Shown here: positions 39,970 to 49,330 of the stretch, piece after piece
Layout of the letters: every line of letters starts with the position of its first letter
Position numbering within the stretch: position 1 is the stretch's first letter
Source of the DNA: Micromonospora siamensis
GTDB lineage: Bacteria; Actinomycetota; Actinomycetes; Mycobacteriales; Micromonosporaceae
Assembly (NCBI RefSeq): GCF_900090305.1
Contig: NZ_LT607751.1
Location: 372,001-436,000, forward strand
Direction: 5' to 3'
DNA: 64,000 nucleotides
The notes under the pieces: model-generated
Database searches by the model: none
What the model was told of the DNA's origin: nothing
What the model saw: the letters and a program-made list of their open reading frames with translations, nothing else
Made by a program: the position numbers and the translations under genes

Positions 39970-41673
39970 TTACCACGCGGTAGGCCGTCGGCGTAGCGCC
40001 GAAAAGACGGCAGTTATGACCACCAGAAGTGCGGTACCGAGCGCCGCCACCACCACCCACCGGGCGGGCCACGCCGCGGCAGGTCGAGTTGCTGTCGCCG
40101 GGTTGCGGTAGAGGGACAGCGATGGTCCCTGGTGGACGAGCTGAAGACCGGCGAGAGCCGCCGGATCGACGACGCCGGGGACGTTGTGCTGCACCACCAC
40201 CCAGCGCACGCCGGTGGCCGCGACCGGCCGTCCGCCGGCCAGCACCCGGCGTACCTCGCGGAGCCGTGGGTTCTCCCCGGCCACCACGACGTCGCCGACG
40301 CGGAGCGTGTCGTCGGTCAGCACCGTCCCCGGCAGGTAGCGGGGTGCCGGATCCAGGACGACCCGTCCCGGGTTCCACGGGTATGCCCGGTAGCCACTCA
40401 GCGGCAGCGCGAGGGTCTCGCCCGGTTCGTCAGCCACCCGATCGGCGACCAACCGCCAGTCTGCCGGATAGTGCACCGGGCGGAGGCGGCCGGCACCTCC
40501 GAACGCGAGGTCCGGCATGACGGCCACCGGCAGGAGCAGCAGGCCGACCAGAACCACGCCCGCCACCTCTCGGTCGATCCGGGCCACGAGCCGCTCGACA
40601 CCCAACGCCAGGCACACCACCAGCAGCAGAGCGTACGGGGCCAGGAACTTCTGGCCGTCCCGGAGCAGCCCAGCCCCCGGCAGGTGCACCACCGCCCAGC
40701 GCAACGCGGCGCCGCCGCCGGGGAGTACCCCGAAGGCGGCGAGAAGATAGGCGGCCCCGGCGAGCACCGCCAGCCGCACCGCCGTACCCGGGGGCAGCCG
40801 GCGCCGCAGCAGGCCGGCGCCGACACCGGCCAGGATCAGCAGCACCAGGGTCGCGAGTGGCACCAGCGGAGCGGCTCGACTGGCGGGCGTGGCCTGCGCG
40901 CTCCAGATGCCGCCGGTGCCCGCGAGCGCCACCAGCGGTCCGGCCCAGTTCTCCGCACGCGCCGCGAACGCCGCCACCCCGGCCGGGTCGGAGGAACCGG
41001 CCGCGCCGGTGACCAGAGCGGCAGCCACCCAGGGAGCGTTGAGCAGCGCGACACCCACCGTGGCCGCCGTCCGACGCGGCCGCGTCCGGTCGGGTGCCAG
41101 CAGGACCACCGTCCCCAGGGCGATCAGCCCTCCGGTCGGGGTGATGGCGGCGGGCGCGGCGGCGAGGACCACCCGGGCGAGCGACCCGTCGCGCCCTGCC
41201 CGCAGGTCCAGGGCAGCCCGCACCAACCAGGGCAGCGCGGCGTACGCGAGGAGGAGCCCCCACTGCCCGATCAGCAACCGTTCGGCGAGATAGGGCGTCC
41301 AAGCGTACGCGACCGCGGCGAGCAGCCGGACAGCACGCCTATCGGTGGGCACCAGCCGGCCGGCGCCGACCGCAGCCAGGAGGATCGCGCCACCGAGCAC
41401 CAGCCGCTGCACCAACCAGCCCGGGACGAGCTGGGTGACGACGGAGACCACGGCGTCCATCGGCACCGCTCGCGGCAGGCTCTGAGCCGGGGCGACAAGG
41501 TCCCAACTCAGCGGTTGCCGGGGTACGAACACCATGTCGTACAGCAGCGCGTAGCCCGGTGCCGTGAGCGGGGCGAGCACCAGCACCGTGACGGCCGCGG
41601 CGACGGCGTACAGCGGCAGCCGGTCCCGTGCCGACCAGTCCCGTGGGGCGTCGCCGGCGGACCGCTCAACCAT
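39970..41673 (-). CDS. Polytopic membrane protein, probable GT-C glycosyltransferase (Rv0226c-like)
   Basis: 567 residues with about 11-12 hydrophobic helices in the first 400. A mainly extracytoplasmic C-terminal part (HYPADWRLVADRVADEPGETLALPLSGYRAYPWNPGRVV) precedes a last helix near 545. The first outside loop holds YDMVFVPRQPLSWDL, with an Asp in the position used by GT-C enzymes. From memory, length and neighbours fit M. tuberculosis Rv0226c. GT-C proteins use polyprenyl-phosphate sugars outside the membrane; donor and acceptor are unknown. It starts directly at the stop of the next upstream gene (TGAATG), so the two are co-transcribed. The small DUF2613-like gene follows 35 bases downstream. 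Confidence 0.8.
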   Translation of the reverse strand: MVERSAGDAPRDWSARDRLPLYAVAAAVTVLVLAPLTAPGYALLYDMVFVPRQPLSWDLVAPAQSLPRAVPMDAVVSVVTQLVPGWLVQRLVLGGAILLAAVGAGRLVPTDRRAVRLLAAVAYAWTPYLAERLLIGQWGLLLAYAALPWLVRAALDLRAGRDGSLARVVLAAAPAAITPTGGLIALGTVVLLAPDRTRPRRTAATVGVALLNAPWVAAALVTGAAGSSDPAGVAAFAARAENWAGPLVALAGTGGIWSAQATPASRAAPLVPLATLVLLILAGVGAGLLRRRLPPGTAVRLAVLAGAAYLLAAFGVLPGGGAALRWAVVHLPGAGLLRDGQKFLAPYALLLVVCLALGVERLVARIDREVAGVVLVGLLLLPVAVMPDLAFGGAGRLRPVHYPADWRLVADRVADEPGETLALPLSGYRAYPWNPGRVVLDPAPRYLPGTVLTDDTLRVGDVVVAGENPRLREVRRVLAGGRPVAATGVRWVVVQHNVPGVVDPAALAGLQLVHQGPSLSLYRNPATATRPAAAWPARWVVVAALGTALLVVITAVFSALRRRPTAW

Positions 41674-43557
41674 TCACGGCGCCGGCACGATCCGGCCGAC
41701 GGTGATCAGATTCGTGCACACCCCCACCCCGGGGGTGCCGACGGTGACCTCGACGGCGTCTCCGGCCCCCTCCAGCAGGAAGAACACCTCGTTCAGCCCG
41801 CGACGCAGGGTGATCTCCCGGGTGGCGTCGCCGAGCCGCATGACCGCGGTGGAGTCGCCCGAGCTGAGATAGCCGAACTGCACCACGTACGGCCACTCCT
41901 CCAGGTGCCCGTCCAGCGGGATCCTCGTGGTCTGACCGCCCTTCGCCAGGTGCCCGCAGCCCTCGGTCGGCCCGGGCAGGATCTTCCGCCCCTGGACCGC
42001 GACCGGACGGATCCGGCCGTTCTCGTCGAACGTCGACGGCCGCTCGGCCTCCGTGACGAACGTGGGCCGGCGGTCCGCAGGGCGGAAGAAGTGCGACTGT
42101 AGGTTGTCCGGCCAGAAGTAGCCGGCGACGACGCGGTCCGGGACGACGTTGTCCAGGAAGACCGTGCCCGGCGGAGCCGCCGCCAACTCGGCCTGGGCCG
42201 TCGCGAGGTACTCGCGCCCGTGCTTGGTGCTCCAGTTGTCCCCGAACCGGGCGGTGCTCCAGAGGGTGCCGACCCCGATGGCGGCAAGGACGACGATCAT
42301 GGAGATCAGGCCCACCGCGAAGGCACCCGGCTCCCGCAGAACCGTCGGCACCGGCCACGCTGACATGTCGTCCTCGTCGGCGTCCTTCGTCCCGAGCAGG
42401 GCCGCACCGACACAGATCGCGGCGACCAGTACCACGTCGGCGACGTACCGGGGGACGACGCCGACCAGTGGGCCGAGCGGCCCGCCGAGTCGGGTGACGG
42501 CGAAGAGCGCGGCGACCAGCCCGAGGTAGCAGGCGAGCAGCAGCCAGGCCCGACCGGCCGACGGGCGCCGTCGGACAGTGACCACGACGAGCGTCACCAG
42601 CACCGCCCACGAGAGCCACTTGGCGACGTCGTACGGGTCCACGAGCGGCGGCCCGTCACCGGCGTACGTCCAGCGCCACGGCCCACCGACCAGACCGGGC
42701 ACGACCGTGTCACCCACCAGGTCACCCAGGAAGCTGAGGACCTGACCGACCGACGTCGGCTCGTCCAGCTCGCGGGCCGGGCGGGTGAGGTAGAAGGCCA
42801 GGTACGCCCCCGAGAGCACCCCGAGCACCAGCCACGCCGGCCAGTACCGGCGGACCGCCGTGACCAGGCTGCGCCAGGCACGACCCGACGTGAACAGGAA
42901 GACGGTCAGCAGGAACAGCAGCGGCACGATCAGCAAGGACTTGGTGTCGAACAGCAGGCCGAACACCACCCACAGGGCGACCGTCACGAGGTGCCGCGAG
43001 CGGCCGGTGCGCACGTAGCGGACCTGCGCGGCCACCGCCAGGACCAGGGCCAGCTGCATGGGCAACACGAGCAAGCCGACCAGCCACAGCGAGGACACCT
43101 CGAGCGTCAGCGGATTGAACAGGAACAGGCACAGCGGGACGAGCAGCCCCCAGCCCGGCCGGAGCAGGTCGCGCAGCAGCCGGTAGACGGCGACGCCGAC
43201 CGCTGCCTGCCCGGCAGCCAGCAGCAGCACCCACGGCCAGCCCTCGAAGCCGGCCGCCCGCACCATCACCCAGGCCACCAGCAGTCCAGCCGGCATGAGG
43301 TGGTTGTTGAAGGTACGCAGGAAGAAATCCGGGTCCAGCCGTGAGTCGAGAACCTGAGCGGAGATGACGAACTCGTCCTGAGAGAACCAGCCTCGGCTGG
43401 CGAGACCGGCGCGCCAGGCGACGGACACGACGATGAGGGCAATCGCGACCGCACGGACGCGGTCGGCCCGGAGCCACCGGCCGAACGGACCCGGCCCGTC
43501 GCCGTCGGAGGCGAGGGCTTCCGGATGCGTCTCGGCCTCAGCTGCTGGCATTGACAT
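41674..43557 (-). CDS. Polytopic membrane protein, probable GT-C glycosyltransferase
   Basis: 627 residues. About eleven helices lie between residues 35 and 440, followed by a soluble extracytoplasmic domain of about 180 residues, which looks beta-rich and contains two cysteines (EGCGHLA; VGVCTNL). The first outside loop, ASRGWFSQDEFVISAQVLDSRLDPDFF, carries the acidic pair (DE) typical of GT-C active sites; then NHLMPAGLL. I do not recognise a closer relative. It is the first gene of a two- or three-gene run ending in the DUF2613-like protein and is divergent from the AftD-like gene. An ATG six bases downstream is an alternative start. Confidence 0.78.
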   Translation of the reverse strand: MSMPAAEAETHPEALASDGDGPGPFGRWLRADRVRAVAIALIVVSVAWRAGLASRGWFSQDEFVISAQVLDSRLDPDFFLRTFNNHLMPAGLLVAWVMVRAAGFEGWPWVLLLAAGQAAVGVAVYRLLRDLLRPGWGLLVPLCLFLFNPLTLEVSSLWLVGLLVLPMQLALVLAVAAQVRYVRTGRSRHLVTVALWVVFGLLFDTKSLLIVPLLFLLTVFLFTSGRAWRSLVTAVRRYWPAWLVLGVLSGAYLAFYLTRPARELDEPTSVGQVLSFLGDLVGDTVVPGLVGGPWRWTYAGDGPPLVDPYDVAKWLSWAVLVTLVVVTVRRRPSAGRAWLLLACYLGLVAALFAVTRLGGPLGPLVGVVPRYVADVVLVAAICVGAALLGTKDADEDDMSAWPVPTVLREPGAFAVGLISMIVVLAAIGVGTLWSTARFGDNWSTKHGREYLATAQAELAAAPPGTVFLDNVVPDRVVAGYFWPDNLQSHFFRPADRRPTFVTEAERPSTFDENGRIRPVAVQGRKILPGPTEGCGHLAKGGQTTRIPLDGHLEEWPYVVQFGYLSSGDSTAVMRLGDATREITLRRGLNEVFFLLEGAGDAVEVTVGTPGVGVCTNLITVGRIVPAP

Positions 43558-43715
43558 GGTCGGCAGCCTGCCACACGCTTACACGCCGTGGGGACGGCCG
43601 TTCTCCCGATAACGCCGCCCCGCGCCCAGGTCGCCCGTCCGTGCCCGGTCCGGATAACGTCGCGCGACACTCGTCGGCGCCGGTGCGCGTCCGGCCGGCG
43701 GAGACAGGAGCCAAA

Positions 43716-46700
43716 ATGCGTGCAGAGGTGACCAATGGTGCCGATCCGGGGTCCAGCCGTACCCGGCGTACGGCCCGGCGGTTCCGGCACCTGACCATCT
43801 GCATCGCGCTCACCGCTCTCGCCTTCCAGCAGGCCCCGGGGCTGGTCGTCCCGGATACCAAGGTCGACCTGAACGTCAACCCCGCCGGGTGGCTACTCCG
43901 CTCGCTACACCTGTGGGATCCCACCGGCACCTTCGGTCAGCTCCAGAACCAGGCGTACGGATATCTCTGGCCGATGGGCCCGTTCTTCCTGCTCGGGTCG
44001 GAGCTCGGCCTCGCGCCGTGGGTGGTGCAGCGACTCTGGTGGGCACTGCTCTTCTGCGTCGCGTATCTGGGTGCGGCGCGGCTGGCCGGCCGGCTCGGCA
44101 TCGGCACGCCCGCCGGACGCATGATCGCCGGTGTCGCCTTCGCGCTGTCGCCGCGGATCCTCACCCAGCTCGGCTGGTCCTCGGTGGAGGCCTGGCCGAG
44201 CGCGGTCGCCCCATGGGTGCTCATCCCGCTGGTGGGCCTCGCCCGCGGCACATCGTTACGGCGCGCCGTCGCCGGGTCGGCCGTCGCCGTCGCCTGCGCC
44301 GGCGGGGTCAACGCCACGGCCGTGCTCGCGGTGGTGCCACTCGCCATGCTCTGGCTCGCGACCCTCCACCCCGTACGCCGCCGCGTCACCGCCGTCGCAG
44401 CCTGGTGTGGCGCAGTCGCCCTCGCCACCACCTGGTGGCTGGTCCCGCTGCTGATCCTGGGCCGGTACAGCCCGCCCTTCCTGGACTACATCGAGACCGC
44501 CCGGAACACCACCAGCGTCACCGACGCGGTCACCACGCTTCGTGGTGCCTCCTACTGGGTCGCCTACCTCGGCACGCCGTTCGGACCGACCATTCCAGCC
44601 GGTGCGCGACTCGCCAATGAGCCGCTGCTGGTCGCCGCCACCCTGGCGGTCGCCGCCCTCGGCGTCCTCGGACTGTCCCGGCGCGGAATGCCGCACCGCC
44701 GGTTTCTGATCACCGGTCTGGTGCTCGGTGCCGCGCTCGTCGGTCTCGGTCACGTGGGCGACCTGCCGAACATCCTCGCCGGGCCACAGCAGGAGTTCCT
44801 CGACGGTGCCGGCGCCCCACTGCGCAACGTGCACAAGTTCGACGTCCTGCTACGCCTGCCGCTGGCGCTCGGCGTGGCTCACCTGGTCGGCCTGGTCGTC
44901 CGGGCGGCGCGTGTCGCGCCCGACCGGCGCCGCCCGCGAGCCGTCGCCCGCGCCTGGCTCACGGCCGGAGCGGCCATGGCGGCGGTCGCCGCGATCGCCA
45001 CACCGGCGCTCGCCGGCGGCCTCGCCACACCGGGCAGCGTCAAGGAGGTGCCAGGCTACTGGCACGAGGCCGCCAGCTGGCTGGACGCGAACACCGGGCG
45101 GGGGCGCGTGCTCGTCGTCCCCGGGGCCCGCTTCCCGTCGTACGACTGGGGCAGCACCACCGACGAGATCACCCAGCCGCTGCTGGACAGCCGGTGGGCG
45201 GTGCGCAACGCCATCCCCTTCACCCCGCCCGCCACGATCCGGCTGTTGGACGCGATCGAGTCGACGCTCGCCACCGGCTCCGGCTCGACCGGCCTGGCCG
45301 ACCTACTCGCCCGATCCGGGATCAGCCACGTCCTGTTCCGCGCCGACCTCGACCACGGCCGCTCCGACACAGCCCGCCCGGCGGTGGTCCGCCAAGCGTT
45401 GGAGCGCTCACCCGGGCTGACCCGTGTCGCCGGCTTCGGCCCCCGACGCGGCGGGCCGTCGACCCCCGACGAATTCCGCGACCAGGGTCTCGACGTGCCC
45501 TTACGCGCGCTGGAGGTCTACCGCGTCGACCGGCGCGTCGAGCCGGTGGTCGCTTACGACCGGGCCGACGTGACCACCGTCGTCGGCGGTCCCGAGTCCC
45601 TTCTCGACGTCGCCGCGGCGGGTCAACTCGGCACGGCACCCACGGTCCTGGCTGGCGACGCACCGCCCGGTGGCGTGGCCGGGCCGGTCACGCTGACCGA
45701 CGGACTCCGCAGGCGGGATGTGTCGTTCGGCCGGTTGCGCGACAACGTCTCCCAGACCCTCACCGCCGATGACACCTTCGAGGTGTCAGCGCCCGCGCAC
45801 GACTATCTGCCCGAGTGGGGAGCGGGGCGGTCCACCGTCGCCCGCTACGAGGGCATCAGCACGATCCGCGCGTCGACCGCCGGCTCCCAGGTGGACGCCC
45901 CGGGCGGTGCCCGCCCGGAGCACCAGCCGTACGCGGCGATGGACGGCGACCCCGCGACATCCTGGCAGTCCGCGCCGCACTCGCCCAGCGACCGGCAGTG
46001 GATCGAGGTGCGTCTCGCCAACCCCACGCGGGTCACCCGGGTGGACGTCCGGTTCGACCTGAAGGCCGACTCCCTGCCGACGACGGTGACCGTCACCGCC
46101 GGATTCGAGAGCCGGACAGTGGAGCAGTTCAGCGACCACATGGTCTTCGAGCTGCCCGGCGTCCACGCCACACGCGAGGTCCGAATCTCCGTCGACGCAG
46201 CGTTCGCTCTACGCCCGCTCGGCACCGGGACGGTGGGCATCGCCGAGATCGGCATCCCCGGCATCCGGACCAGCCGGACCCTTCAACTTCCCGCAGTACC
46301 GGCCACCGACCGGCCGTCGGTCGTCGTCGTGTCCGCGGCCCCGACCACACCGGCCTGCTTCACCGTCGACGGACGCCCTCGTTGCTCCACCGACGCCATC
46401 CGTGGCTCGGAGGACGGCCGCACGATCGACCGGACCCTGACCCTGCCGACCGACGCTGTGTACACCGCCAAGCTGTGGGCGCGGCCCACACCCGGCCCGG
46501 CCCTGGACGCCGTGCTGGACAAACTGGTGGCCGACGCGCAGACGCTCCGCCTCGCACCGGAGATCAGCGCCTCATCGCGGGCCGTACCCGACCCGACCGG
46601 CCGGGCCGGGGCGGTGCGCGACGGGGACCCGACCACCAGTTGGTCACCGGCGGTCAACGACGAGGCACCGATCCTGCGGCTGAAGTGGCTCAGGCCGCAG

Positions 46701-48074
46701 GTCATCCGCGGGATCCGCTTCTCCGTCGACCCGGCCGCCGCCGCCACCCGACTCGGCAGCGTCCGGGTGGTCGGCGACGACGGTTTCCGGAGCAGCCTGC
46801 TGGGCGACGACGGCCTGCTCACCCTGAACCCGCCGATGAGGACCGACGAGGTCACCATCCAGTTCCTCGACAAGCCGTCCGCCCCCAGCGTCGACCCGTA
46901 CGGTCTGCGGCTACCGGAGTCATTGCCGGTCGCGATCGGGGAGGTGACGGTGGTGCCGGGCGCGCCCACGGTCCGGCCGCGCCCCGACGCGCCACTGAAG
47001 CTGGCCTGCGGATCGGGTCCGACGCTCAAGGTCGGCGGGGCACGGGTGAAGACCACGCTCCGCGGCACGCTGCGCGACCTGCTGGAACTGCGGGAAATGC
47101 GGGCCACACCCTGTGGCCGGGACACGGCCCGGCGGCTCAAGTTGGGCCGGGGCGAGCACCGCCTCCGCACCACACCGAGCTCCCTGGTGTCGCCCACCCG
47201 CGTCGCGCTGGTGCCGCAGAGGACCACACCGGCCCCGAAACCAACTCCCAGCACCGTCAAGATCGAATCCTGGGCGGCCACCGAACGACGGGTACGGGTG
47301 GTCGAGCGCCCCGTCGACCGGGTGCTCGCCGTACGGGAGAACACCAACACCGGCTGGCAGGCGGTTGTCGGGGGACGAACGCTGCAGCCGGTGGTGGTGG
47401 ACGGCTGGCAGCAGGGCTGGATCCTGCCCGCAGGCACCTCCGGCGAGGTGGTGCTTCGCTTCGCCCCGGACACGGCGTACCGGGCCGGTCTACTGCTCGG
47501 CGGCGTCCTGCTGGTGACGGTGGTCCTCCTCGCGGTGCTGCCCGCCCGACGGCCCGCGGGGCCCGCTTCGTCGACCGCCGTACCGCACGGCCGGCGCCGG
47601 GCCACCCGTTCGCTACCGCTCCTGGCGGTCGGCGCCGCCGCGCTCGTGCTGTCGAGCGGCCTCATCGGCAGCCTGCTGGTGGCGGCGGGGTTCCTGTTGG
47701 CCGTACCCGGGCCACGCCGCCTGCCCTGGCTGGCGAACCCGGGACGGGCCAGGAGGATCAGCCGGGCAGCCGAGACTTGGCTTCCCGGTGCGCTCGTCCT
47801 TCTCGCCGGATGGAGCTACGGAGGTTCGGAGCAGCGGCACACCGATCTCCTCCCGCAACTCGCGATCACCGTCGCCCTCGGTGCCCTCTGGCTGTCCGCT
47901 GCCGCGCGGCGACGACCTGTTTCCCGGGCCGCGCGGGCTTCAGGCGCCCCGCCGGCACCCCCTACCCACCCGGTGGAGCCGGTGGCTTCCGTTCCGCCCA
48001 GGCAGCGGGAGCCGGAAACGGCGACAGCGGGTCAGGTCGGCATGCACGATCCCAGCCCGTCCCAGGTCACGTGA
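43716..48074 (+). CDS. DUF3367/AftD-like arabinosyltransferase
   Basis: 1452 residues, close to mycobacterial AftD (about 1400). The N-terminus (HLTICIALTALAFQQAPGLVVPDTKVDLNVNPAGWLLRSLHLWDPTGTFGQLQNQAYGYLWPMGPFF, in pieces, residues 25-95) is the DUF3367 GT-C core with the acidic first loop. About 11 helices run to about 500. A very large outside region (about 500-1250) contains two carbohydrate-binding, F5/8C-like folds (AAMDGDPATSWQSAPHSP; VRDGDPTTSWSPAVND). Further helices lie near 1255-1420. AftD adds alpha-1,3/1,5-arabinofuranose branches from decaprenyl-phosphoarabinose. The ATG at 43716 has AGGAG five bases upstream. Its stop overlaps the flippase start (GTGA). Confidence 0.88.
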   Translation: MRAEVTNGADPGSSRTRRTARRFRHLTICIALTALAFQQAPGLVVPDTKVDLNVNPAGWLLRSLHLWDPTGTFGQLQNQAYGYLWPMGPFFLLGSELGLAPWVVQRLWWALLFCVAYLGAARLAGRLGIGTPAGRMIAGVAFALSPRILTQLGWSSVEAWPSAVAPWVLIPLVGLARGTSLRRAVAGSAVAVACAGGVNATAVLAVVPLAMLWLATLHPVRRRVTAVAAWCGAVALATTWWLVPLLILGRYSPPFLDYIETARNTTSVTDAVTTLRGASYWVAYLGTPFGPTIPAGARLANEPLLVAATLAVAALGVLGLSRRGMPHRRFLITGLVLGAALVGLGHVGDLPNILAGPQQEFLDGAGAPLRNVHKFDVLLRLPLALGVAHLVGLVVRAARVAPDRRRPRAVARAWLTAGAAMAAVAAIATPALAGGLATPGSVKEVPGYWHEAASWLDANTGRGRVLVVPGARFPSYDWGSTTDEITQPLLDSRWAVRNAIPFTPPATIRLLDAIESTLATGSGSTGLADLLARSGISHVLFRADLDHGRSDTARPAVVRQALERSPGLTRVAGFGPRRGGPSTPDEFRDQGLDVPLRALEVYRVDRRVEPVVAYDRADVTTVVGGPESLLDVAAAGQLGTAPTVLAGDAPPGGVAGPVTLTDGLRRRDVSFGRLRDNVSQTLTADDTFEVSAPAHDYLPEWGAGRSTVARYEGISTIRASTAGSQVDAPGGARPEHQPYAAMDGDPATSWQSAPHSPSDRQWIEVRLANPTRVTRVDVRFDLKADSLPTTVTVTAGFESRTVEQFSDHMVFELPGVHATREVRISVDAAFALRPLGTGTVGIAEIGIPGIRTSRTLQLPAVPATDRPSVVVVSAAPTTPACFTVDGRPRCSTDAIRGSEDGRTIDRTLTLPTDAVYTAKLWARPTPGPALDAVLDKLVADAQTLRLAPEISASSRAVPDPTGRAGAVRDGDPTTSWSPAVNDEAPILRLKWLRPQVIRGIRFSVDPAAAATRLGSVRVVGDDGFRSSLLGDDGLLTLNPPMRTDEVTIQFLDKPSAPSVDPYGLRLPESLPVAIGEVTVVPGAPTVRPRPDAPLKLACGSGPTLKVGGARVKTTLRGTLRDLLELREMRATPCGRDTARRLKLGRGEHRLRTTPSSLVSPTRVALVPQRTTPAPKPTPSTVKIESWAATERRVRVVERPVDRVLAVRENTNTGWQAVVGGRTLQPVVVDGWQQGWILPAGTSGEVVLRFAPDTAYRAGLLLGGVLLVTVVLLAVLPARRPAGPASSTAVPHGRRRATRSLPLLAVGAAALVLSSGLIGSLLVAAGFLLAVPGPRRLPWLANPGRARRISRAAETWLPGALVLLAGWSYGGSEQRHTDLLPQLAITVALGALWLSAAARRRPVSRAARASGAPPAPPTHPVEPVASVPPRQREPETATAGQVGMHDPSPSQVT

Positions 48075-49324
48075 GACCTCGACGACCGGCCCGCCTGCGG
48101 CGGACGGGCGGACGAAGCAACGGTCTGGGCGTGGCGGGGGCCGCCGTCACCCTGGCTGGTGTCCTCGTCAACGGCCTGGCCTACCTGGTGCCGGTGCTGG
48201 CCGCCCGGCGGCTCGACCCGGCCGGCCTCAGCGCGCTCGCCGCCGCGCTCGGCCTGGTGGCCATCGCCAGCGTGCCCGGGCTCGGTCTGCAACTGGCCGT
48301 CGCCGTGCACCACGCCCGGCACGGGTCGTCCGACAGCCGACGGCTCACAAGGGTGACCGCAATCATGTGCGCCGGCATGCTGATCGCGGCGACTCCGCTG
48401 CTGGTTGCCACCCTGGATCTCCCGGTCGAGGTGCCCACGCTGCTGGCAGTCAGCACGGCGGCGGTCGTGCTCTCCTCCCGCTCCCTCGGCGAGTTGCAGG
48501 GCAGCCAGCGCTTCCTGCGGCTCGCCGCCGGGATGGCCCTGCTCGCCGCGGGCCGCTACGGTGGGGTGGCCGCCGGGCTGCTGTTCGACGCGGGGCTGAC
48601 CGGCTCACTCGTGGCCGGTGCGCTGACAGCCGCGCTGACCCCTCCAGCACTGGCCCGCCTCGCCCGCGCCGCCGGACACCCGTCTCCCGCACGCGCCGTG
48701 TCCCGGCTGACCACCGCCCAGGTGATCTCGGGATGCGGAGCCACCCTGGCGATGCTGGTCGTCTCCTATGCCGACCTGTTCCTCGCCCGTCAACTGCTGC
48801 CGCCATCGACGTCCGGGGCGTACGCGGTGGGCACGGTGTTGAGCAAGGGCGCGCTCTGGGCGCCGCAGGTCGCCGCCGTCCTCGCCCTGCCGCGACTGGC
48901 GCGAGGCGACCGCCGCAGCCGTACCGTCGCGCTCGCGGTGACCGGTGGCTGCGGCCTGTTGCTGGTGGTCGCCTCGTCGCTCGCGGGTGGGCTGGCCTTC
49001 CGACTCGCGGGCGGCACCGACTACGCCCGCCTCGGCCGGTACGCGCCTCTGTTCGCCGCGGTCGGCGCGCTCTACGCCGTGGCGTTCGTGCTGCTCAACG
49101 ACCGCGTCGCGGCCGGCGTGCGGTGGGCGGCCGCACCGCTCTGGGTGGGCGCAGCCGGCCTGGTCACCGTTGCGGCGATCGTCAGACCCCGCACCGTTCC
49201 CGATCTCCTCCTCGCGGCCCTGGGAACGGCCACGGTCACCACACTGGGCATGGCGCTGGCCACCCGGCGGCCGCGCCCGGTACCGCTGTCCGAGAACCCG
49301 GCGCAGGCGCCCCAGCCGGGCTGA
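48071..49324 (+). CDS. Polysaccharide flippase-like membrane protein (MOP/Wzx type)
   Basis: 417 residues with about twelve hydrophobic helices, and the typical Wzx/MurJ-like rhythm (GVAGAAVTLAGVLVNGLAYLVPVLAARRLDPAGLSALAAALGLVAIA). It lacks charged insertions. Such proteins move lipid-linked glycans across the membrane. The GTG at 48071 overlaps the AftD-like stop, so the two are translated together. This suggests that the flipped lipid-linked glycan is the acceptor or product of the arabinosyltransferase (inference). The stop is six bases from the nudC stop, convergent. Confidence 0.8.
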   Translation: MRPRRPARLRRTGGRSNGLGVAGAAVTLAGVLVNGLAYLVPVLAARRLDPAGLSALAAALGLVAIASVPGLGLQLAVAVHHARHGSSDSRRLTRVTAIMCAGMLIAATPLLVATLDLPVEVPTLLAVSTAAVVLSSRSLGELQGSQRFLRLAAGMALLAAGRYGGVAAGLLFDAGLTGSLVAGALTAALTPPALARLARAAGHPSPARAVSRLTTAQVISGCGATLAMLVVSYADLFLARQLLPPSTSGAYAVGTVLSKGALWAPQVAAVLALPRLARGDRRSRTVALAVTGGCGLLLVVASSLAGGLAFRLAGGTDYARLGRYAPLFAAVGALYAVAFVLLNDRVAAGVRWAAAPLWVGAAGLVTVAAIVRPRTVPDLLLAALGTATVTTLGMALATRRPRPVPLSENPAQAPQPG

Positions 49325-49330
49325 TCGCGG

